Origin: Rhodamnia argentea
Lineage: Eukaryota; Streptophyta; Magnoliopsida; Myrtales; Myrtaceae
Direction of reading: 5' to 3'
Assembly: GCF_020921035.1 (NCBI RefSeq)
Contig: NC_063150.1
Location: 12,648,001 to 12,712,000, forward strand
DNA: 64,000 nucleotides
The position numbers and the translations under genes are program-made. Positions 55,992 to 64,000 of the stretch are shown in pieces. Within the stretch, counting starts at the first letter, position 1, and each line of letters opens with the position of its first letter. The notes beneath the pieces are model-generated. The model was not told where the DNA came from, did not search any database, and saw only the letters and a program-made list of their open reading frames with translations.

Positions 55992-58900
55992 AATCTCCAC
56001 CTTTGGCTTGAATAAACCACAAGCCTCTACTCGAACCAAGAAAATAAATATATCTCAATCTCCACCGTACCTTCGCAAAGGTATGCCCGCACCTAGACCA
56101 ATGCGGCCTCCATCAACTTCAATGATGCGTGAGAGAAATCAAGTCCCTGCGGGACTTGAACTTCTTCTTAGAAACCGTCTTCGTGAGCATATCCGTGGGA
56201 TTATCTTTAGTATGGATTTTCTTCAAAGCAATGCTACCATTCTCCACAAATTCTCGAATCTTATGGTACCGAACTTCAATGTGTTTCGTTCTGGAATGAA
56301 ACACTTGATTCTTCACAAGACATATTAAACTTTGCATATCACAATATAGTGTAGCACTTTCGTATTTTAAACCCAACTCGGTGACTAAACCGGTCAGCCA
56401 TACTCTCTCCTTCATAGCCTCAATTGCTGCTATATACTCAACTTCGGTTGTAGACAATGCTACATGAGACCGAAGCATTGCCCTCCACGAAATAGCTCCA
56501 CCTCCAAGAGCAAAAATGTATCCTGTGATGGACATTCGCTTGTCCAAATCAATAACGAAGTCCGAGTTGACATAACCTGTTAAATCAATCAATTCTCCCT
56601 TTGAACTGAACATCAAAACCATTTTGGTAGTTCTAGCCAAATAACAAAAGATCCACTTAACAACTTCCCAATGCTCCTTACCCGGATTGCTCATGTATCG
56701 GCTGAAGAGACTCACCGCATAAGCCAAATCCAGTATGCTACAAACCATAGCATACATGAGGCTCCCTATTGCGCTGGCATAGGGTACTTGAAACATCTTT
56801 ACAACCTTCTCATGTGAACTAGCGCATTGTTTCTCGGATAATCTGAAGTGATTTGCTAAAGGTGTACAAGCCGGTTTAGCTTTTCCCATGTTGAACCGCT
56901 CCAAGACCTTCTGAACACACTTTCTTCTGATTTACCCAAAGCTTACTTGCACATCTATCTCGAAAGATTTCCATGCCAAGGATCCTTTTTGCAGCACTAA
57001 TATCCTTCATTTCAAACTCGTTACTTAACTGAAACTTTAGTGAAATAATGTCTCTCATTTTTCTTGCAGCAATCACATATCATCAACATAGAGCAACAAA
57101 TGAATAAGCAACTTATCATCCAAAACTCTGCAGTAGACACAAGAATCATGCATACCTCTCATGTAGCCAATACGATGCATAAAAGAATCAAACCTTTTAT
57201 TCCATTGCCTCGGAGATTGCTTCAAACCGTAAAGTGATCTCTTTAGTAAACAAACATGATTCTCTTTCCCTTCCACCTTGAAGCCTTCAAGCTGCTCTAT
57301 GTAAATTTTCTCCTCCAAGTCACCATGAAGGAATGCCATCTTCACATCTAGCTACTCAAGCTCTAAGTCATACATGGCCACCATAGCTAATAAAACACAA
57401 ATTGACGTATGTTTCCCAACCAGGGCAAATATTTCATCGTAATCGATCCCCTCCTTCTATGCATAGCCCTTAGCAACAAGTCGGGCTTTGTATCTCTCTT
57501 GCTCTTTGTCCGTTGTTGCTTCCTTTCTTCCAAGAACCCATCTGCAGTTAATGACTTTTCGATCCTTAGGCTTCTTCACAAGTTTCCACGTCTTATTCTT
57601 TTGTAACAACTCCATCTCCTTCATCACAACAGTCATCCACTTTTCTTTGTGATCACTTTTCAAAGCTTCACGGTAGGAGCTTGGATCACTGGATCTTACG
57701 ATAAGATCTCAAGCAACCATGTCTTCAAAACCGTACCTTTCTGGTGCTTTGAGAATGCGCTTTCCTCGACCTATCGCAATAGTACGAGGAACTTCAACCG
57801 TTTATTTAACTTCCAGAGCTTCGTCGGATGACTTGCTATTCTCTGCAGATTCTCTAGCTTCAAGTTCCACATTAACGATGGATTTATCACTTTCCTCTTC
57901 AATAGTTGCGTGTGGCACGTAATTTGACTTCAACATTGCAGATTCATCAAACACAACATCCCTACGTATCAAAACTTTCTTCTTACTTAGATCCCATAAT
58001 TTGTAGCCTTTTACTCCTTTCTCGTAACCGAGAAATATACATCGTTTTTTACTTTGGATCCAACTTCAAGCATTTCGAACTCTGCACATGTACAAAAGCG
58101 GGACAACTGAATATTCTTAAATTAGAATAATTGACAGTTTTACCAGTTCATACATATTTGGGAATTTTGCATTCAATTGCGGTTGATAGAGACCGATTCA
58201 CAAGATAACATGCAATACGGATGGCTTACGTCGAAAATTTCTTGCTCAATTGCACATGAATCCTCATGCTCCAAGCTCTCTCTAATAATATCCGATTCAT
58301 CATTTTCGCTATGCCATTTTGTTGGAGCGTTTTCAAAGCTGTGAAGTGACATCTAATCCCTTCATTCTTACAAAACTCCATGAACTATGTCGATTTGTAC
58401 TCTCCTCCATTTTCTAATCTCAAGCACTTAAGCTTCTTCTCCATTGAAGTATCAACGTAGGCTTTCCATTCTTTGAACTTATCAAAGACCTCACTTTTGT
58501 GTTGCATAAAGTAGATCCAAACTTTCTAAGAGAAGTCATTAATGAATGTCATGAAGTATTACTTCCTGCCTTTTGACTTTTTTGGTGAATGACTCCATAC
58601 ATCTGTGTGCACATACTCAAGCACACCCTTGCGGAAATCTAATTTGCATGTTTTCATATCTTGGAATGCATTCCTATTGTGAAGCTCCATCAATCATCTT
58701 TCCCCCATATGTCCAAGATGCATATACCATAAATAGGTGTTATCTATCTTCATGCTAGCATCCATAGACATAGATGCTCCACCTTGCACTGTGGTTCCTA
58801 TAAGTCGATATGGGTTCCCATGCCTCTATTCCCGTAGAACAACCAGAGCTTCCTTTATCACTTCAAGACTTCGCCTTGAGCCGAGTACCTGCACCCATTA

Positions 58901-59404
58901 GTTTCAAGTGCTCCTAATGAAATCAGATTCTTCCTTAGACCTGGTACGTGACGCACATTCGCTAGGGTTCTGATCATGCCATCAAACATCCCGATTTTTC
59001 TTGTTCCAACTCCCGCAGTCTTGCACAAAGTGTCATTCCCCATGAGAACTAAACCACCATCATATGCCTTGTACTCACCGAAGGCTTCTCGATGAGGATA
59101 CATATGATAAGTGCATCCGGAGTCCAAGATCCATGAACCTTCGAAGGTGTCCATCCCCAACTATATGGATAAGATGTCTCCATCATTGGTCTCAATGCTA
59201 TCGGCTACACTTGCTTCATCCAAGCTCTTTTTTTTTTTTCCTTGTTCTGATTTGGATAGAATCTCTTGGTATGCCCTTCCTCGTTACACCTGTAGCATCT
59301 TCCTTTAAACCTTCCATTGGATTTTGATCAACCCTATGGCTTGATCCTCGATCCATTGATCTTCCTCTTCCTTTCTTGCTTTTCAACTTCCCAAAGAGTC
59401 CCCG

Positions 59405-61660
59405 TGACATCCACGATTTTAGTGGTTAATAGATCATATATATGAAAAAGATTATTGACTAACCATTGAAATTTAGAAAACATTACAAGATTGTCTAAAT
59501 AATGAGCAAGGACGGGACGAGACGAGCCGAAGCGAGAATCGTTGACCCCCTAAACCTAGCATGGCGGCACTAGGGCATATGCCTAGCGGGCGTAGTGGTG
59601 GGCGGTTTGGTATGGGTCGTCCACTTGGCGGGCGTCGGCCGCCTGATTGCTTTGTCGAGGTTTCGTCTCCGTCCCGATACTTAGTAGTCAAAAGTCATTG
59701 GTTAAAATATAATTCAATGCAAAAGTCAATTGATAAGTTAATGTTCAAGTCCATGCAAAGTCAATTAGATAAGGACAAGATTAGTGTCATTTTAAAAGCA
59801 TTAAATGTTAGGAGAAGATCAATATCATTATCAAGCATTAAATATAGAGAAAAGGATCAATATTAACTATACAAGTAGACCAATCGAATAAGGATAAGTT
59901 GCTACTCTAAAACCTAAGATAACTAGCTTAAATAAGTTGACCAATCAAATGAGAATAAATGGCTACTCTAAGACCTAAGATGACTAGCTTAAACAGGTGG
60001 ACCAATGAGAAGTAAACTCATTAATGAAACTTGAAAAAGAAATTAGGAAAATGTCAAAATGAATTAAATGCATTTCACATTAGCAAACTTGGGGACCAAG
60101 CTAGAAAATCACTATAAATAGGGGTGAGTTCTCTTCAATTTTCCATAGCCCATTCCCTCCTTCTTTTCTTGTTTCTCTTTAGCTCTCATGTCTCTCTCTC
60201 CTTCTCCCTCATGCCCTCTAGCTCTCACGCCCATCTCCCAATTTCTCAAGTGTTCTCTCTTATTCGGCTACAATCTCACTCATCTTCGTGTGTTCTCGGG
60301 TGGTTTCTACATTAAAATGGTAGGGGGATTACTAGCTTTAACATAAGGATGTTAGTTTAATGCTTGATTAAAGCAAATTCATGGTTATTCTTTATTAATG
60401 AGACGAAATGCATGTCGGAACGTGTGTATAAAACTTGCTAAAGATAGGTTAAGAAATCACGATATTCTTGTGTGTGTAAGTATTTATTGCCTGCGGTATA
60501 GAAATTTTCTCGGAATGCATGGATGGCATGATAATCCTAATCAAAGATAATGAAGAGAACATGCATGTACAAGTATGTGATTGCCATTAAAAGACATTAA
60601 TGCACCTCCGTTAGCTTAAGAACTTACGGGGTAGGGGCTTAGGGGTAGACGATGTATTTTTCATGTGGCCGTTGCTTGTGACAACGGAAAAGCAAGTTCC
60701 ATCATTTGCCAAAAGTTTACTTGAGGCAATGGTGTAGACGTCATTTATCATTATCAAGTGATTGAACTCATGTGCTATCGAACACATAAAGTGCCGACAT
60801 TGCCCGGCACCGGAAGTCTTGATATAATCTCAAGAAAAAGGATGCCCATGAAAGTGAAAAGAAAAAAAATGCATATTGCATGTATTGACTAATACCTAGT
60901 GTGATGATTGATGTTAAACAAGATTGCAATGAGAAATGAAAGGTCCGGGGAATTAAGACTCGAAAGTGAAAAAGAAAAGCCTATGGAATATATGAAGTGC
61001 GTACTTGATATTATAAGTAATGTCATGCTTGATGAATTTGATTAATTGATCACGGGGTAACTTTGTGGTTTACGACATTAAGTAGTATAACTTCTACTCT
61101 ATCTCGGAACTAATGCTTTTCCTACTAGGTTGTGTGCTCATCCCTTTATTTTTTAGGGAATTAAGCATGGCTCGGTCGGTCTCGCGTATCGGCATGGTTC
61201 TTGGAATGAACATTCAAGAAAGGGACTTAGAGTGTGTTGGTTCTAATTTTGTATTTACTAGAATAAAGTCTATTTTATGGCTTAACGTGGGCAGAGTAGA
61301 ACAAGTCATGATGCAATTTGCAGATTGGTTTCTAAATGACAATGACGGGCTAGTCGGACCCATCCAGGACTTTGACGGACTCCTGGATTTCCAAGAAGGA
61401 TAGTCGCCTGCACAAGAGTGAGCTACCATGTAGTTTCAGCTTGGGTAATATGCTAGTTGGTGGGTCATGAGATTATGAGTCGACCCTTTGTCCTTTTCCC
61501 CATAATCTCGACCAGATGAGATTCCGTGAGGGAAATATGTAATTTTTTTTTATTGATGTCATCTAATACATAAAAAGGGTTATTAGACTCCAATGAAGAA
61601 GTTCATATCCCGATGTTCCGGTTGCTCCTTATCCACGAACACAAGATATGTAAGGAAATT
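59405..61660. mobile_element. Foreign insertion inside copia gag (possible solo LTR)
   Basis: The copia gag reading breaks near 61660-61735 and resumes near 59405, with about 2.2 kb of unrelated sequence between. That sequence holds a good TATA box (CTATAAATAG at about 60112) followed by a pyrimidine-rich stretch, as in an LTR promoter. I see no coding domain. The exact ends are not resolved: the word ATCCACGA occurs near both edges (59412-59419 and 61634-61641), but no terminal repeats accompany it. A solo LTR of a larger retrotransposon is my preferred guess. Confidence 0.5.
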
Positions 61661-62337
61661 TCCATCACACAAAGCATTTGTTAAATGAATTAGAACGAGT
61701 TATTAAGTACGGGGATGATCCTATGTCATCACAATTCCTCTCTCGAAGATTTTGAACTACTTGTCCTTTTTGTGTATCATTTGAAACTAAAGCGGGAATC
61801 ACCTCTTCGATCTCTAGGATTTCCTTGTCATAAAGGAGCATAGTCACCAAGTGGTCAAATGAATCCGACAACGACGCCAATAGTAGAAGCGCTATGTCTT
61901 CATTCTCGAACTTTACCTCTAAGTTTGTAAGTTCATTGATCATTTGATTGAACACGTTTAGATGTTCCAACAGATCTCTTTCTTCACTCATCTGAAGTGA
62001 ATACAATCTCTTCTTCAAGAACAACTTGTTCGTAAATCGATTTCTGCCACATAGTAAAGGGCCTCATCCGATAGGTTCAATCGAATCGCACCGTATGCCC
62101 TCTCCTCCATGTCAGCCCGGTTATCATCGGTGATGGTGGCCGGTTTGTTCGAACTTCCCAGAAAAACCTTTGATAAACCCTATTGAATCAACAGAGCCTT
62201 CATCCTTCCCGTCATAGTGTAAAATTATTCTTCCCGGTGAATCGTTTGATATCGAATCAAGCAATAGAACCTTTTTCAGCCATCTAATCAAAAGTTGTAA
62301 TACATGAATGAAGAATATGGAGTGCTCTTATATCAAT

Positions 62338-62664
62338 TGTTGTGCGGAAAAGCTCTCTAACTAGATAAGATGAAAATGAAGGGGAAAACAAAAAGAATAA
62401 TCGAGAATCCGGATGTTTGTGTGGTTCGGCGAAAATCTGCCTACGTCCACGAGAGAGAGAGAGACGATTTCTTGTTTCTAAGCGTAAAGAGATACAGGGT
62501 ACAATGTTGAATAAAAAGATCATCAGATTGATATCCCTAAAGATCTTATCGGTTTAAGAAACTAACTAATAAATCTTAGGTGATTATCCCCAAATCTTTT
62601 GAAATATCTTGACATATCTCCAAGCGTTCCTTGACTTCATTTGAAATTCAAGACAACATCAACA
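62338..62664 (-). repeat. 5' LTR of the copia element
   Basis: 327 bp bounded by TGTTGTGCGG and AACATCAACA in + orientation, so intact TG/CA ends. It contains a short GA run near 62454-62463 that is absent from the other LTR. Confidence 0.87.
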
Positions 62665-63040
62665 GACCATTCAACCTATGTTATCACAAGCCATTGGGTC
62701 AATTAGAAGTGTAATTACATCATCAAACTCCAATGTTTAAGAAGTTAGTATTAGCATGATTCTTGAAACGTGGATGTCAGAATAATGGGAGTTGACAATG
62801 ACCTTGGCATGTTTGATAAAATCTTTAGCGTCACCTTAGAGATTGCGTATGTTGCATGAAAAATCTAGTCCAACAGGTAAAGTCTGTTTACAATGGATTT
62901 TTCTTTTTTTCGTGTACGATGCATGTGGTCCTACATTAATCATCCATGCATGTAAGACGGTCTCCATCAGCTTTACGAATTTGTAGTCATTATATGTAGG
63001 TGAGTCCAATACATCGGATCCATTCGACTCGGGCAACAAG
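62665..63040 (-). other. Protein-like stretch on the - strand, unassigned
   Basis: Between the copia element and the pararetrovirus fragment, the - strand reads a protein-like segment. It includes SPTYNDYKFVKLMETVLHAW and, after a frame change, AKDFIKHAKVIVNSHYSD. Composition suggests real former coding sequence, opposite in orientation to the adjoining viral fragment. It could be a rearranged piece of the same virus or of an unrelated element. I cannot assign it. A T run (63042-63058) marks the junction. Confidence 0.35.
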
Positions 63041-63059
63041 AGTTTTTTTTTTTTTTTTG

Positions 63060-64000
63060 GGTCGAAAGGCGACAAGTTTGAAGGTCCTATATACAACACA
63101 AGAAAGGAAGTAGAGAATTTCTCGTTGGACGTAGAAACGAGGTGGAATTTCATGTACGGAATCTTTTTCAAAAACGAGGCGACAATTGATTCAACTAGAA
63201 GATAGGCCAAAAACTGGATTCTGCATTCCAAACCAACATTACCAGTGGAAAGTCCTTCCTTTTGGACTTTAAATGGCCCCCTCACTTTTTCAAAAAGCCA
63301 TGTGCAGAATCTTTCAGCCCATATTACTAAATGCCCAGATCTACATCGATGATATCCTCCTTTATTCGGTTGATGAAAAAGCCCATTGCAAGCTCCTCAC
63401 TCGGTTCGCTAAGATTATCAAGAAATATGGCATCATGCTTTCACGGGAAAAAAAATGATCATAGCCCGGAAGGAAATAGAATTTCTTGGCATGCACCTCA
63501 AAGAAGGAACTTATCACTCGGGACCCCATGTTGCGGAAGACTTGCAAAAATTCCCAAACAGTGATCTCACGATCAATCAGGTACAAGCCTTCCTTGGAAT
63601 TGTAAACTACCTAAGAGACTTTTTGCCAAAAGTTTCAAAGGTATTGCATCCTCTCCAAAAAAGTTGAAGAAAAAGGCACCATCGTGAGGACCAAAACAGA
63701 CAAAGGCAGTCAAATATCTCAAAGACATCCTCCGGAATCTACCTCCTTCGCAAATTCCGTCCACGAGGCAAAAGAATTTTGCAACCGACGCTAGTGACAA
63801 ATACTAGACAGCAATCCTTATGGAAGAACTTGATGGTAAGCGAAAAATCTGTGCTTACAAAAGTGGTCGATTCATGAATATGTAAATGCATTATCATTCC
63901 ACTTTCAAAGAAATCTTAGCAATCAAAAATGGCTTCAAAAAATTCGAATTCCATCTCATCGGTCACCATTTTCTTATGGAAATCGATATGTCTTCCTTCC
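63060..64000 (+). pseudogene. Endogenous caulimovirid RT/RNase H fragment
   Basis: The + strand carries the reverse transcriptase palm with its YIDD motif (about 63340), the connection region and the start of RNase H (about 63770-63990). The run after the palm, in which 'FLG' is followed by a short linker, 'GPHV' and then FLGIVNYLRDF, fits Caulimoviridae rather than Ty3 elements. The closing RNase H phrase HYHSTFKEILAIK supports this. Frame changes and stop codons occur before the palm, near 63458, near 63665 and twice in RNase H, so it is a dead integrated copy. No movement or coat domain is recognised, and the fragment runs off the window. A florendovirus-like origin is possible but not demonstrated. 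Confidence 0.8.

Larger units (their letters stand above)
55669..62664 (-). mobile_element. Ty1-copia retrotransposon, degenerate, both LTRs present
   Basis: The 5' LTR is 62338-62664 and the 3' LTR is 55669-55991 in element orientation. The flanks GATCA (55664-55668) and GACCA (62665-62669) match at four of five bases, consistent with an aged target duplication. The primer-binding site at 62324-62335 matches the initiator tRNA-Met site at ten of 12 bases, and a purine-rich tract precedes the 3' LTR. The - strand order is gag (62280-61665), CCHC knuckle (about 59290, last Cys replaced by Tyr), protease with the DSG motif (59160-58858), integrase (58.8-57.9 kb), reverse transcriptase (57.7-56.9 kb) and RNase H (to 56119). 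This is the standard copia order. Stops and frameshifts break every part, including one eight codons into gag, so it is not autonomous. About 2.2 kb of unrelated DNA splits gag. Confidence 0.9.

Noticed and set aside
59412..61641. ATCCACGA as an 8-bp target duplication of a hAT-type element
   Set aside because: No terminal inverted repeats accompany it, so the match may be chance.
63060..64000. Ty3/gypsy polyprotein
   Set aside because: The region after the RT palm and the RNase H motif fit Caulimoviridae better, though both families share the RT fold.

Overview
This window is nuclear DNA from a flowering plant, most likely a woody dicot. The evidence is spliced genes with GT-AG introns, two intronless PPR genes, AT-rich intergenic DNA, and many plant transposable elements (PIF/Harbinger, Mutator-like, Ty1-copia, an endogenous pararetrovirus). 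I cannot fix the species. The style of the repeats suggests Myrtales, but that is only an impression.

Layout. 1-2.6 kb: a broken Harbinger transposase end and a tandem array carrying tRNA-B-box-like motifs. 3.0-8.2 kb: a five-exon GT47 (exostosin) glycosyltransferase, + strand. 10.4-12.6 kb: a DYW-type PPR gene, - strand. 13.8-16.6 kb: a P-class PPR gene, + strand, divergent from the first. 17.1-18.4 kb: a decayed copia end. 21-48.5 kb: a repeat-rich block built from duplicated copies of a unit whose gene is a UGT91-like glycosyltransferase. The first UGT copy (24.9 kb) is a pseudogene with four frameshifts and damaged catalytic motifs. The middle copy has lost its UGT, although flanking DNA remains on both sides. 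The third copy (45.1 kb) is intact. A broken MULE transposase (32-34 kb), copia debris (38-39 kb) and a decayed CCCH zinc-finger gene (40 kb) lie within this block. 48.6-49.8 kb: two related Mutator-type MITEs, each with a perfect 9-bp target duplication. 50.3-55.2 kb: a six-exon, 607-aa nuclear protein gene with a histone-fold-like segment, - strand. 55.7-62.7 kb: a degenerate Ty1-copia element with both LTRs, interrupted by about 2.2 kb of foreign sequence. 63.0-64.0 kb: a decayed caulimovirid reverse transcriptase/RNase H fragment running off the window.

The gene order UGT91, P-class PPR, DYW PPR matches what I remember of Arabidopsis At5g65550-At5g65560-At5g65570. The histone-fold protein may correspond to At5g65540. 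If so, the host genes are an old conserved block that has been expanded by local UGT duplication and filled with transposons.

The genes do not form a pathway. The GT47 and UGT91 products would glycosylate cell-wall polymers and small molecules respectively. The PPR proteins would act on organelle RNA, and the histone-fold protein in nuclear transcription. I found no evidence for a wholly new biological system. The most informative content is the history of the UGT triplication, which can be read from shared and private transposon insertions.
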